A stretch of 13,225 nucleotides of DNA, taken from JBAZCO01 sp041654915. GTDB lineage: Bacteria > Bacillota > Clostridia > Christensenellales > DTU072. The notes under the pieces are model-generated. The model ran no database searches. It saw only the letters and a list, made by a program, of their open reading frames with translations, and was not told where the DNA came from. Shown one piece after another: positions 1 to 7,284 of this stretch; the stretch's first letter is position 1, and every line of letters starts with the position of its first letter. The stretch spans positions 1 to 13,225 of the forward strand of contig JBAZCO010000042.1 in the NCBI GenBank assembly GCA_041654915.1, written 5' to 3'. The position numbers and the translations under genes are program-made.

Positions 1-330
1 ATCTGCCATACCTGTTATAACGGGCATTGGCATAATTCTTTGGTCGTTGATAAAAATTGTGCCGTCTTTTTTTAGGTAATGACACCAACGCAGCGCCTCT
101 AATCTTTCAAAAGCGATAATATAATCTGCATCCCCTTCGGATATGATGGGAGAAAATATCTCCTGCCCTATTCTAGCGTGAGTTACAACACTGCCGCCTC
201 GCTGTGACATACCGTGAACTTCGGAAAGTTTGCAGTCTAGCCCCAAACCTTGGGCAAGTGAGCCTAATACTCGGCTTGCAAGCAAAGTGCCTTGCCCGCC
301 TACTCCAACTATCAATATATTTTTTTCCAT
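1..330 (-). CDS. iorB: Indolepyruvate:ferredoxin oxidoreductase, beta subunit (partial, 3' end off window)
   Basis: The window holds the first 110 codons of this gene; the rest runs off the left edge. The translation starts MEKNILIVGVGGQG and carries the glycine-rich GVGGQGT segment at residues 9-15 and the EVHGMSQRGG segment near residues 38-47, both typical of the gamma-domain subunit of 2-oxoacid:ferredoxin oxidoreductases (IorB). The beta subunit works with IorA to decarboxylate aryl-pyruvates oxidatively to aryl-acetyl-CoA, reducing ferredoxin in the cytoplasm. The ATG lies 20 bases downstream of the iorA stop, with AGGA (AATTTTGAGGATAGT) just before it as the likely ribosome binding site. 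The adjacency and order iorA-iorB strongly support the call. A related 2-oxoacid oxidoreductase with another substrate preference cannot be excluded from sequence alone. Confidence 0.93.
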   Translation of the reverse strand, partial: MEKNILIVGVGGQGTLLASRVLGSLAQGLGLDCKLSEVHGMSQRGGSVVTHARIGQEIFSPIISEGDADYIIAFERLEALRWCHYLKKDGTIFINDQRIMPMPVITGMAD

Positions 331-350
331 ACTATCCTCAAAATTGCTGG

Positions 351-2087
351 TTAAGGGTTTTCGCCCGATTCAATTGCGTCAAATCTACAAAGTTTGGGGC
401 ATACGCCGCACCCAACGCATAGTTCGGCATTAATTTTGATTGTGCCGCCAATGTTCTCTATTGCAGGGCAACCTATCCTAAGGCAGGCTCGGCATTTTGT
501 GCATTTTTCGTTAATAAAATAGGGTGCTGGATGTTTTTTAAATAAAAGCACGCAAGGACGGCGGGCGATAATCACACTTACCGTATCCTTTGCAACTTCC
601 TCTTTTATCACAGCCTCTGCCTCTTTCAAGTCGTATGCGTCCACGACCCTAACGCTAGGAACGCCCAAAGCTTTTACAAGTGCCTCAAGGTCAAGAACGG
701 TTGCGCTCTCACCTTTTAGTGTCTTGCCCGTTGATGGGTTTTCTTGATGCCCCGTCATACCTGTGGTGGAGTTGTCTAAAATAATTGTGGTTGAGCGCCC
801 TTTGTTATAAACCGCATTTATCACACCCGTTATACCGCTGTGAATAAAGGTGGAATCGCCTATCACGGCAACCATATTATCCGCCTGCGGAGCGCCCGCC
901 TTGTCAAAGCCGTGCGCCATTCCCACGCTTGCGCCCATACAAATACACAAGTCCACAGCCTCTAGCGGCTTGAGAGCACCCAAGGTATAGCAACCAATGT
1001 CACCCGATACGGTTATTCTCAACTTCTTGAGGATATAAAAAATTCCTCTGTGCGGGCAGCCCGCACACATAACGGGCGGTCGCCCCGGGGGTGAAAATAC
1101 ACTTTTAGGCGAGGTTTCGCCGTACAGTTTTTCCCGTATAACAGCGGCGGAAAGCTCTCCCTGTCGCCCAAATATATCCTTGCCACGGCAAGGTATTCCG
1201 CTTGCCTTTAGCTTATCTTCAATAAACGGCTCAAGTTCTTCCACAACCAACAGTTCGTCAACTTCGCTGGCAAACTCTCTTATCTTTTCAATCGGCAGGG
1301 GATACACAAGCCCCAACTTGAAAATAGATGCGTCGGTCGCCTCTTTTACATATTGGTAAATCGCACCTGCGCAAACAATACCAAGTTTTTTATTGCGGTA
1401 TTCAATCTTGTTCAAGGGGGATGTGTTTGCCGCCTCGCTAAGTCTGTTTTCCCTATCCTCTACGGCAATATGCCTTCCCCGTGCCATTGCAGGCATCATA
1501 ACATATTTTTGAGGGTCTTTGGTGTAGGGTTTTAAGCCGACTTCCGTCCTTTCACCAAGAGTAACCATACTTTGGCTGTGCGCTATCCTAGTGGTTAGCC
1601 TAAGAAATACGGGAGTATCATACTCCTCCGACAGCTCATATGCCGCTTTTACATACTCTTTTGCCTCGTTTGCATCCGACGGCTCTAACATTGGGATATG
1701 TGCGCTTAGTGCGTAATATCTGCTATCCTGCTCATTTTGTGAGCTGTGCATTGCGGGGTCGTCTGCAACCACTAGCACAAATCCTGCATTTACACCCGTA
1801 TAAGCGGCGGTAAAAAGCGGGTCGGCTGCCACATTGACACCCACATGTTTCATACAAGCCATAGACCGTGCGCCCGCAATGGATGCGCCAATCGCTACTT
1901 CGGCGGCAACTTTTTCGTTGGGCGCCCACTCGCTGTAAATTTCGGGATATTTTGCTATAAACTCGGTAATCTCAGTAGACGGTGTGCCGGGATAGGAGGA
2001 AACAACTTTCACTCCCGATTCGTATGCCCCCCGTGCAACCGCCTCATTACTAAGCATTAATTTTTTCATATGCACCTTGCTTGTCAT
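351..2087 (-). CDS. iorA: Indolepyruvate:ferredoxin oxidoreductase, alpha subunit
   Basis: This is the catalytic subunit that oxidatively decarboxylates indolepyruvate or other aryl-pyruvates to the acyl-CoA, passing electrons to ferredoxin. The 578-residue protein has the usual IorA layout. An N-terminal pyrimidine-binding domain includes SYPGTPSTEI (30-40), and a middle segment has CAGCPHRG (341-348). The thiamine-diphosphate region has GDIGCYTLGA (362-371) and the cofactor motif starting GDSTF (410) and ending near DNSTTGMTG (438-446). A C-terminal double [4Fe-4S] ferredoxin domain has C529, C532, C535, C540-P and C557, C560, C563, C567, so all eight cluster ligands are present. The start at 2087 overlaps the stop of the upstream ligase gene by ATGA. 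An alternative ATG six codons in (2069), preceded by AAGGTG, matches the usual family N-terminus MKKL and may be the true start. Confidence 0.96.
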   Translation of the reverse strand: MTSKVHMKKLMLSNEAVARGAYESGVKVVSSYPGTPSTEITEFIAKYPEIYSEWAPNEKVAAEVAIGASIAGARSMACMKHVGVNVAADPLFTAAYTGVNAGFVLVVADDPAMHSSQNEQDSRYYALSAHIPMLEPSDANEAKEYVKAAYELSEEYDTPVFLRLTTRIAHSQSMVTLGERTEVGLKPYTKDPQKYVMMPAMARGRHIAVEDRENRLSEAANTSPLNKIEYRNKKLGIVCAGAIYQYVKEATDASIFKLGLVYPLPIEKIREFASEVDELLVVEELEPFIEDKLKASGIPCRGKDIFGRQGELSAAVIREKLYGETSPKSVFSPPGRPPVMCAGCPHRGIFYILKKLRITVSGDIGCYTLGALKPLEAVDLCICMGASVGMAHGFDKAGAPQADNMVAVIGDSTFIHSGITGVINAVYNKGRSTTIILDNSTTGMTGHQENPSTGKTLKGESATVLDLEALVKALGVPSVRVVDAYDLKEAEAVIKEEVAKDTVSVIIARRPCVLLFKKHPAPYFINEKCTKCRACLRIGCPAIENIGGTIKINAELCVGCGVCPKLCRFDAIESGENP

Positions 2088-3388
2088 TCTCCCTGCCCAC
2101 GAAGGTCGGTAACCCGCTTGCTCTTGCCCTCAAAGCGCTTTAAAGAAAGCGGTTCGGCAAGCTTAACTGTGGTATCTATTTGTAATACTGTCTTTAAGTT
2201 GTGGCGGATTTTATCCCTTAACTTGGTAAGCTTGTCATAGTCGGTTAGCAAACTGCCGTCGGCAACCTCTACTTTGACTTCCAACTTGTCTAGGTGATGC
2301 TCACGGGTAAGCACTATCTCGTACTGACCGCCCACCTCGGGCATATCCATAAGCACTCCCTCTATTTGTGAGGGGAACACATTTACGCCCCTAATTATTA
2401 ACATATCATCGGAGCGCCCACGAAGTTTGGACATCCTTACAAGTGTTCTGCCGCATTCGCAAGTGGAGTAGTCAAGCTTGGTGATATCCCTTGTGCGATA
2501 TCTTATCACAGGCATACCGTCCTTGGTAAGAGTGGTGAGAACAAGTTCGCCGTATTCGCCTTCGGCAACGGGTTGCATTGTGTCTGTATTTATAAGTTCG
2601 GGATAAAAATGGTCCTCATTTATGTGCATACCGCATTTATGTACACACTCGCCCGACACCCCCGGTCCGATAATTTCGGATAGTCCGTAGTTGTCGGTGG
2701 AAAACAAGTTGAGTTTCTTTGCAATTTCACGGTGCATCTCATCCGATGACGCTTCAGAGCCAAACAGCCCTATCCTAAGCTTGAAATCCTTAATGTCGTA
2801 GCCTAGTTTTTCTATCATTTCGCCTATGTACAATGCGTATGACGGGGTACTTACCAACACGGTAGCGCCCAAATCTTTTAGGAGCATAATCTGCCTTTCC
2901 GTATTGCCGGAGCTAGCGGGGATAACGCAAGCGCCAATCTTTTCTGCCGCTTGGTGCATTCCCAACGCCCCTGTGAAAAGCCCGTAGCCAAAGGATATTT
3001 GAATAATATCGGTTGAGTTTACACCCGCCGCCGCAGTAACCCGAGCGCAGCAGTCCTCCCAAACCCGCATATCGTTTTGCGTATAGCAAACAACCGTGGG
3101 CTTACCGCTAGTGCCGCTTGATGCGTGTATGCGGCGCATATTATCCTTGTTAACGGCTACCATACCATAAGGATAGGTATCCCTAAGGTCACTTTTTACG
3201 GTGAACGGTATCCTAGACACATCGGCAAGCGTTTGCAAGCTGTCGGGGTCAAACCCCGCATCGTCAAATTTCTTTTTGTAGAATGGAACATTTTCATAGG
3301 CATACTTAACGATTTTTTTCATTCGTTCAAGTTGCAGTTTTTCCATTTGGGAACGAGGCATTGTTTCGTGCTTTTTATCAAATATCAT
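2084..3388 (-). CDS. paaK: Phenylacetate-CoA ligase (aryl-acetate CoA ligase)
   Basis: This ANL-superfamily enzyme activates phenylacetate or a related aryl acid to its CoA thioester using ATP and CoA. The 434-residue length is normal for PaaK. The adenylate-forming loop SSGTSGKPT is at 90-98, the NYGLSE motif at 233-238, YRTRD at 297-301, and the hinge region RSDDMLIIRG at 325-334, leading into the C-terminal domain. The C-terminal EGKSKRV (420-426) supplies the expected catalytic lysine. The CECG segment (310-313) is common in PaaK. The start has a good site AAGGAGAAC upstream, and the ATG overlaps the stop of the hydratase gene by ATGA; the 3' end overlaps iorA the same way. PaaK genes often neighbour iorAB in anaerobes, consistent with salvage of free aryl-acetates or, running backwards, ATP formation from aryl-acetyl-CoA. 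Exact substrate is not visible in the sequence. Confidence 0.95.
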   Translation of the reverse strand: MIFDKKHETMPRSQMEKLQLERMKKIVKYAYENVPFYKKKFDDAGFDPDSLQTLADVSRIPFTVKSDLRDTYPYGMVAVNKDNMRRIHASSGTSGKPTVVCYTQNDMRVWEDCCARVTAAAGVNSTDIIQISFGYGLFTGALGMHQAAEKIGACVIPASSGNTERQIMLLKDLGATVLVSTPSYALYIGEMIEKLGYDIKDFKLRIGLFGSEASSDEMHREIAKKLNLFSTDNYGLSEIIGPGVSGECVHKCGMHINEDHFYPELINTDTMQPVAEGEYGELVLTTLTKDGMPVIRYRTRDITKLDYSTCECGRTLVRMSKLRGRSDDMLIIRGVNVFPSQIEGVLMDMPEVGGQYEIVLTREHHLDKLEVKVEVADGSLLTDYDKLTKLRDKIRHNLKTVLQIDTTVKLAEPLSLKRFEGKSKRVTDLRGQGE

Positions 3389-5655
3389 TTTTGTTCTCCT
3401 TGTTTAAGAGATTGGTTATTTTTCCTTTCGTAATTAATAAGGCAGCCCGCCTTGATAATATCTTTTTCCGCAACGGTAAGCGGGTCTAGGGTGAACTCTG
3501 CGGTAAAGCCGCCGCCCTCTCTATGCACATATGCTTGCGCTTTGCCGCTTGCCAAAACTGCGTCCACAGTTTTAATAACTATTATATCACCCTCGTCAAG
3601 GGGGCGAGAATTATCGTATCTAAACGGCAGCATTCCCCAATTGATAAGGTTGCTGCGATAGCGTTTAGTTGCATATTCTAGTGCGATATTAGCCGCACCG
3701 CCAAGCACTCTCTGTGAGGATGCCGCCTGTTCACGGGCGCTGCCGTCACCGGGCTTTAACGCAAATATTGCGCTCCCCAAAGACACCGTGCCTTTTATTC
3801 CGCCTGCGGCGGCTATCGCTCTTGCATACTCATTGGGCAGCGCATCGCCTTTTTGCCGTGCATCCTCCTCCGCCTTTACTGCTTTTGCCCGCCCCACATA
3901 GTAAGGAGCTTTACGCCCCAAAGTAAACTCTGCTAGCTTTAGGGGATTGGAGCGATAAGAGGATGCCTCGCCTGAAGGTATAAGTTCGTCTGTTGTTGTC
4001 ACGGGGTCATTTATCACCGTAATTAACTTTAATAATAAGTTGTCTTGCAAGGGGAGAATATCTGGCCAATCGGAGATATTAGGACCGTAAACAAGTTCTT
4101 CTTGCGGGTTGCTTTGCCCGTATCCCTTAAATACCCTATTCCCATAAACTGACGGGTCGTAGGTAAATGGGGGGAGTGTGTTGTTATAGTCTTGCCCTAG
4201 CGCAGAGGTGAGGTAACCGCCGTTTGCCGCTGTGGCGGCAATACTTCTTGCGTCCATTAATGCAACCGATGCAATCTGCCCGTCTGACGGCTTGCTTCCC
4301 TCACGAGAGGGAAAGTTGCGTGTGGTGTGGCGCACAGAAAACCCGTTATTAAACGGCACATCTCCTGCGCCAAAGCAAGGACCGCAAAATGATGTTTTTA
4401 CCACAACGCCTGCTGCAACAAGAGCGGCTAGCGCACCTTTTTTTATCAAATCTAAATATATGGGCTGTGAGCCGCAATATACGCTTGCCGAAAGTGTGTT
4501 TCCAATGGACTTGCCCTCAAGTATCCTTGCCGCCTCAAAGATATTGTCGTATGTGCCGCCTGCACAGCCTGCAATTATTGCTTGGTCTACCTTTATTCTG
4601 CCGTCTTTGGTAATTTTATTGGTGAGTGTGAAAGAAGGATTTTTTAATAATTCTCTGCCCTCTTGCTCGCACTTGCCAAGCACAGTGTATGGGTCGGCTA
4701 ACAGTTCGTTTAGTGTGTAAACATTGCTTGGGTGAAAGGGAAGTGCAATAACCGGCTCGGCGGCGGACAAGTCCACTTCGATAAGCAAGTCGTAGTATGC
4801 GCCGTCTTGCGGGGCAAGCTCTTTGTAGTCGTTTTCTCGCCCGTGCGCTATATAGTAGTTCCTTACCGCCTCGTCCGTTTGCCAAATAGAGGAAAGACAG
4901 GTGGTTTCGGTAGTCATAACATCAATGCCGTTGCGATACTCTATGGGAAGTGCCGCAACACCCTCGCCAAAAAACTCCATTACTTTGTTCTTTACTAACC
5001 CGTCTTTAAATACGGCTTTAATTATAGACAATGCTATGTCTTGCGGACCAACCCCTTTTCTCGGCTTGCCGTAAAGCTTAACGCCAACTATCTCGGGGTA
5101 AGTGATATCATAGGTCTTGCCCGTGATTTGCTTTACTAGCTCTGGACCGCCCTCGCCAATCGCCATAGTGCCAAGCGCTCCATAACGGGTATGGCTGTCG
5201 CTGCCAAGAATCATTTTGCCGCCCGCCGCCATCTGCTCACGCATATAGGTATGGATAACCGCTTGATTTGGCGGCACATAAATTCCGCCATACTTTTTTG
5301 CCGCCGACAGCCCAAATATATGGTCGTCACTATTGATAGTGCCGCCCACAGCGGCAAGACTGTTGTGGCAATTGGTCAATACATAGGGCAAAGGAAAGCT
5401 ATCAAGCCCAATCGCCTTAGCTGTTTGGATAATGCCCACAAAGGTGATATCGTGGGATGCAATTGCATCAAACTTAATATTTAGGGGTGCATCCTTTTGG
5501 GTTGTTTCCAATATGTTGTGGTTTGCTAAAATGCGATAAGATATCGTCTTTTTATAAGCGTCTTTTATTTCACTTGGAGTAAGCCCTATACTCTCCGAAT
5601 CAAGGTAAATTTTCCCGTTATTATAGTATGCTCCTCGGGGATGTATTTTTATCAT
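3385..5655 (-). CDS. Aconitase-superfamily hydratase, YbhJ type
   Basis: The 756-residue protein belongs to the aconitase superfamily of [4Fe-4S] (de)hydratases and most resembles the poorly characterised hydratase group that includes E. coli YbhJ (about 750 residues). Visible landmarks: SHDITFVGIIQTA (67-79), TNCHNSL (94-100), GSDSHTRYGALG (151-162), MTTETTCLSSIW (247-258), and the cluster cysteines C364 (AGCAGG) and C424/C427 (CGPC). These are followed by RNFPSREGSK (446-455) and a C-terminal swivel domain with SNLINWGMLPF (668-678). The three cluster ligands are all present, so it should be active. The true substrate of this family is not established as far as I know; a hydroxy-acid/unsaturated-acid interconversion is the safe statement. 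TAGGAGAG lies 6 bases before the ATG. It is the first gene of the hydratase-paaK-iorA-iorB run and overlaps paaK by ATGA. Confidence 0.9.
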   Translation of the reverse strand: MIKIHPRGAYYNNGKIYLDSESIGLTPSEIKDAYKKTISYRILANHNILETTQKDAPLNIKFDAIASHDITFVGIIQTAKAIGLDSFPLPYVLTNCHNSLAAVGGTINSDDHIFGLSAAKKYGGIYVPPNQAVIHTYMREQMAAGGKMILGSDSHTRYGALGTMAIGEGGPELVKQITGKTYDITYPEIVGVKLYGKPRKGVGPQDIALSIIKAVFKDGLVKNKVMEFFGEGVAALPIEYRNGIDVMTTETTCLSSIWQTDEAVRNYYIAHGRENDYKELAPQDGAYYDLLIEVDLSAAEPVIALPFHPSNVYTLNELLADPYTVLGKCEQEGRELLKNPSFTLTNKITKDGRIKVDQAIIAGCAGGTYDNIFEAARILEGKSIGNTLSASVYCGSQPIYLDLIKKGALAALVAAGVVVKTSFCGPCFGAGDVPFNNGFSVRHTTRNFPSREGSKPSDGQIASVALMDARSIAATAANGGYLTSALGQDYNNTLPPFTYDPSVYGNRVFKGYGQSNPQEELVYGPNISDWPDILPLQDNLLLKLITVINDPVTTTDELIPSGEASSYRSNPLKLAEFTLGRKAPYYVGRAKAVKAEEDARQKGDALPNEYARAIAAAGGIKGTVSLGSAIFALKPGDGSAREQAASSQRVLGGAANIALEYATKRYRSNLINWGMLPFRYDNSRPLDEGDIIVIKTVDAVLASGKAQAYVHREGGGFTAEFTLDPLTVAEKDIIKAGCLINYERKNNQSLKQGEQK

Positions 5656-5728
5656 TGGCGCTCTCCTACAAACGATTATCCTTAAATAGTATAAGTAATA
5701 TAATATAATAATAGTATGATTAACATAA

Positions 5729-5757
5729 ATAATACTCTATTCTATAATAAAATGCAA
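5729..5757 (-). promoter_or_regulatory. Probable sigma-A promoter for the hydratase-paaK-iorAB operon
   Basis: Read on the minus strand, a -35 like TTGCAT (5752-5757) and a -10 like TATTAT (5729-5734) are separated by exactly 17 bases. Transcription would start near 5722, giving a leader of about 65 bases before the hydratase ATG. The region is very AT-rich, which raises the chance of a coincidental match; a second TATACT at 5688-5693 has no clear -35. Confidence 0.4.
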
Positions 5758-5824
5758 GCAAAATACAGTAATAGTGGATATAGAATAGCCAGCCGCAGAT
5801 ATATTAAAAAGACAATGAATGCAT

Positions 5825-5885
5825 TTGTAGTAACACAAAAAAAAATATATACATAACTTGTAATGTGGGTTTACAAGCCTATAAT
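5825..5885 (+). promoter_or_regulatory. Candidate promoters for the Gly/Cys-rich small protein gene
   Basis: Two overlapping sigma-A-like arrangements can be read. The upstream one is TTGTAG (5825-5830), 17 bases, TATACA (5848-5853), which would start RNA near 5860. The downstream one is TTGTAA (5858-5863), 16 bases, TATAAT (5880-5885), which has the better -10 but would start the RNA inside the ribosome binding site (5888-5896), so the upstream pair is more plausible for a normally translated message. The dyad at 5857-5877 sits on the start point of the first and on the -35/spacer of the second. Confidence 0.4.
5857..5877. promoter_or_regulatory. Operator-like dyad CTTGTAA-N7-TTACAAG
   Basis: A perfect 7-bp inverted repeat, CTTGTAA (5857-5863) and TTACAAG (5871-5877) with a 7-base gap, lies between the candidate promoter elements of the Gly/Cys-rich gene. 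The core fits the GlnR/TnrA nitrogen-regulator consensus TGTNA-N7-TNACA. It could act as a DNA operator or, if transcription begins upstream at about 5860, as part of a short leader hairpin. The match is seen; the regulator is inferred. Confidence 0.4.
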
Positions 5886-5905
5886 ATAAAGGAGGTAAAG
5901 AAGCA

Positions 5906-6109
5906 ATGGGCGGATTTAATGGATTCGGTGGCTTTGGCGGCATGGGCTGCGGAGGCGACAAAGGCGGTTTTGACTGCAACTGTTTAATATGGATATTACT
6001 CCTTACATCTTGCTGCGGTTGCGATATGGACTGCTGCGATTTGATACTTATCCTTCTATTACTTAACTGCTGCGGCGGCAAGGATAAACCTTATCACCAA
6101 TGCAAATAG
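5906..6109 (+). CDS. Small Gly/Cys-rich protein with tandem hydrophobic-cysteine repeats
   Basis: This is the only plus-strand gene. The 67-residue product has a glycine-rich N-terminus (residues 2-21, G-F-G runs), then two units of 18-19 residues beginning D23 and D42. Each unit has the form D-C-x-x-L-I-x-I-L-L-L followed by C-C-G; the units share about 11 of 18 residues. There are 11 cysteines and about 15 glycines. A strong site AAAGGAGGT (5888-5896) sits 9 bases before the ATG, and a terminator follows the stop, so expression is well supported. Clostridial genomes carry similar short proteins, often annotated as high-cysteine chorion-like or given no name; I know no proven function. The repeats could be short membrane-inserting or self-assembling segments, with cysteines for disulfide or metal cross-linking. 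A spore or envelope structural role is a guess. No signal peptide is evident. Confidence 0.8.
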   Translation: MGGFNGFGGFGGMGCGGDKGGFDCNCLIWILLLTSCCGCDMDCCDLILILLLLNCCGGKDKPYHQCK

Positions 6110-6120
6110 TGTAGCGGGAA

Positions 6121-6157
6121 AACAAAAGGGGCTTAGAAGCCCCTTTTGTTTTTTTAA
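6121..6157. terminator. Bidirectional rho-independent terminator between convergent small genes
   Basis: A near-perfect hairpin with arms AACAAAAGGGGC (6121-6132) and GCCCCTTTTGTT (6139-6150) around a 6-base loop is followed by a T run on the plus strand to about 6155. The minus-strand side also ends TTTTGTTTT. It lies 11 bases after the plus-strand small gene and about 19 bases beyond the end of the minus-strand small gene, so it can end both transcripts. Confidence 0.88.
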
Positions 6158-6175
6158 AAGATATTTAGTTTAACT

Positions 6176-6334
6176 TCAAGCGCAAGTAATCTCTACCGTA
6201 AACTTGTTGACGCCCATAAAAATTGTAAATGCGGCTGGTTCGTCCTTACTTTGTGTGTAAGTGACATCCATCACATTATCAATTTCAGTAGCGGCAAACT
6301 CGCCCAAAAGTACTGTGATATCCGATGCGGTCAT
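6176..6334 (-). CDS. Unknown 52-residue protein
   Basis: This short reading frame runs from an ATG at 6334 to a TGA at 6176. The product begins MTASDITVLLGEFAATEID and ends KFTVEITCA. A textbook ribosome binding site, AAGGAGGTGA (6341-6350), lies 6 bases upstream, and the shared terminator lies just beyond the stop; together these are good evidence that it is a gene. The product is acidic to neutral with alternating hydrophobic and polar residues that suggest a short alpha then beta fold, no membrane segment, one cysteine near the C-terminus, and no motif I recognise. A TATAAT at 6359-6364 could be its -10, but no convincing -35 is present. It converges on the Gly/Cys-rich gene; whether the two are functionally linked is unknown. 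Confidence 0.72.
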   Translation of the reverse strand: MTASDITVLLGEFAATEIDNVMDVTYTQSKDEPAAFTIFMGVNKFTVEITCA

Positions 6335-6525
6335 ACTAATTCACCTCCTTTGTATAGCATTATATTTATCCTTGTCCCTTTTCGAGAAAACATCTGTTTT
6401 TGCTTTAAGCCACTGCTTAATTTAAAGTGTCAAAAAAGCGGCTTTTCCGAGGGGGTAAGGCTATAATACTACAAAATTAGCGATGAAATATAACTTTTAA
6501 TAGGAAAATTTGTCGAAATTTGGTA

Positions 6526-7155
6526 TTACTTCTTTCGGGGTTTTTTTGTTATGCTCTCTTGCAGCGCCCTTTCTTGCTCCTCTGTAACCTCGACAAAATC
6601 TTGGGGAAGGCTGTCCTCATTAAACAAGAGGTAAAAAGCGGGAGCGGACGGGTGGTCTTGGAGCATTTGCCCACGAGGATATTTTCTTAATTCCCAAAGC
6701 ATAGCTAAGTCGCCCGAACCGCCTGCAACCATTGCCGAAAACAAGAAAATGTATAAAATATTTAGATATATCCCCGCAAAAATTAAGGGAATAATTCCCG
6801 TTACAATCACGGGCAGAACAAGTACAAACCTAAATTTAGCAACTGTTAGCGGTTTTTCCCCATAACAATAGGCCGCCATAATTTTGGGTATAAAGCCAAA
6901 CTTAATATCAGCGGGTTTCATACCGCAAATAAGATGTGCAAGCCCGTGTAATAATTCGTGAAGTATAATTAGTGCAACATACCCAACTGCAAGTATGAGG
7001 ATATCCCAGAGCGTTAACACAAACAACCCGCCCTTTGCTGCAATATTTATCACTGTTCCCAATATAAGAAAAATAAAAAAAATCAGTGATGCAAGTTTGC
7101 TCACCTTTTTCATATTGATAGCAACAAGCTGTTTTTTCATACCCTGTTGTTCCAT
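6526..7155 (-). CDS. DUF3267-type integral membrane zinc metalloprotease candidate
   Basis: The 209-residue protein has about four membrane segments (roughly 21-40, 47-66, 107-128 and 130-147). The zinc-binding motif HELLHG (66-71) lies at the end of the second segment, and GGSGDL (145-150) could supply an acidic third ligand, D149. This layout matches the DUF3267 family, a group of putative zincin-like membrane proteases related to site-2-type peptidases, common in Firmicutes. Substrate and role are not known. The C-terminus (about 158-209) is soluble, charged and ends KKPRKK, so it is probably cytoplasmic. AAGGGTG precedes the ATG by 5 bases; M6 (MKKQ) is an alternative start. The gene stands alone between the rny terminator and the small-gene island, with its own promoter. 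Confidence 0.82.
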   Translation of the reverse strand: MEQQGMKKQLVAINMKKVSKLASLIFFIFLILGTVINIAAKGGLFVLTLWDILILAVGYVALIILHELLHGLAHLICGMKPADIKFGFIPKIMAAYCYGEKPLTVAKFRFVLVLPVIVTGIIPLIFAGIYLNILYIFLFSAMVAGGSGDLAMLWELRKYPRGQMLQDHPSAPAFYLLFNEDSLPQDFVEVTEEQERALQESITKKPRKK

Positions 7156-7222
7156 TTTTGCACCCTTGACCTATGCTTTTATATGTTTTTAAAAAGCAAA
7201 ATATCCGTTTATCTCATTTCTA

Positions 7223-7246
7223 ATACATTGTATTTTAATAATGTAT
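7223..7246. repeat. Dyad ATACATT-N10-AATGTAT at the start of the DUF3267 leader
   Basis: A perfect 7-bp inverted repeat (7223-7229 and 7240-7246) lies just past the expected transcription start of the metalloprotease gene (about 7249). Its position suits a repressor operator or a weak 5' hairpin. The surrounding sequence is very AT-rich, so chance is a serious alternative. Confidence 0.3.
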
Positions 7247-7255
7247 ATGTTGTTA

Positions 7256-7284
7256 ATTATATATTAGTTTCAAATTTTTGGCAA
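7256..7284 (-). promoter_or_regulatory. Sigma-A-like promoter for the DUF3267 gene
   Basis: On the minus strand, TTGCCA (7279-7284) and TATAAT (7256-7261) are separated by 17 bases. The -35 begins within the T run of the rny terminator, so the gene would be transcribed independently right after rny ends. The start is expected near 7249, leaving a leader of about 95 bases. Confidence 0.6.

Noticed and set aside
4232..4720. 162-codon plus-strand open frame
   Set aside because: It lies wholly antisense to the well-supported hydratase gene, has no family motif and no ribosome binding site, and its composition is a mirror of the real gene.
5737..6081. 114-codon minus-strand open frame rich in Pro and Gln
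   Set aside because: It is the reverse reading of the Gly/Cys-rich gene and its upstream region; the plus-strand gene has the RBS, dyad and terminator.
6405..6420. Hairpin TTAAGC-CACT-GCTTAA upstream of the 52-residue gene
   Set aside because: A 6-bp AT-leaning stem with no T run does not make a terminator, and no promoter relation is evident. A TTGACA nearby (6428-6433, minus) has no matching -10 at 16-18 bases.
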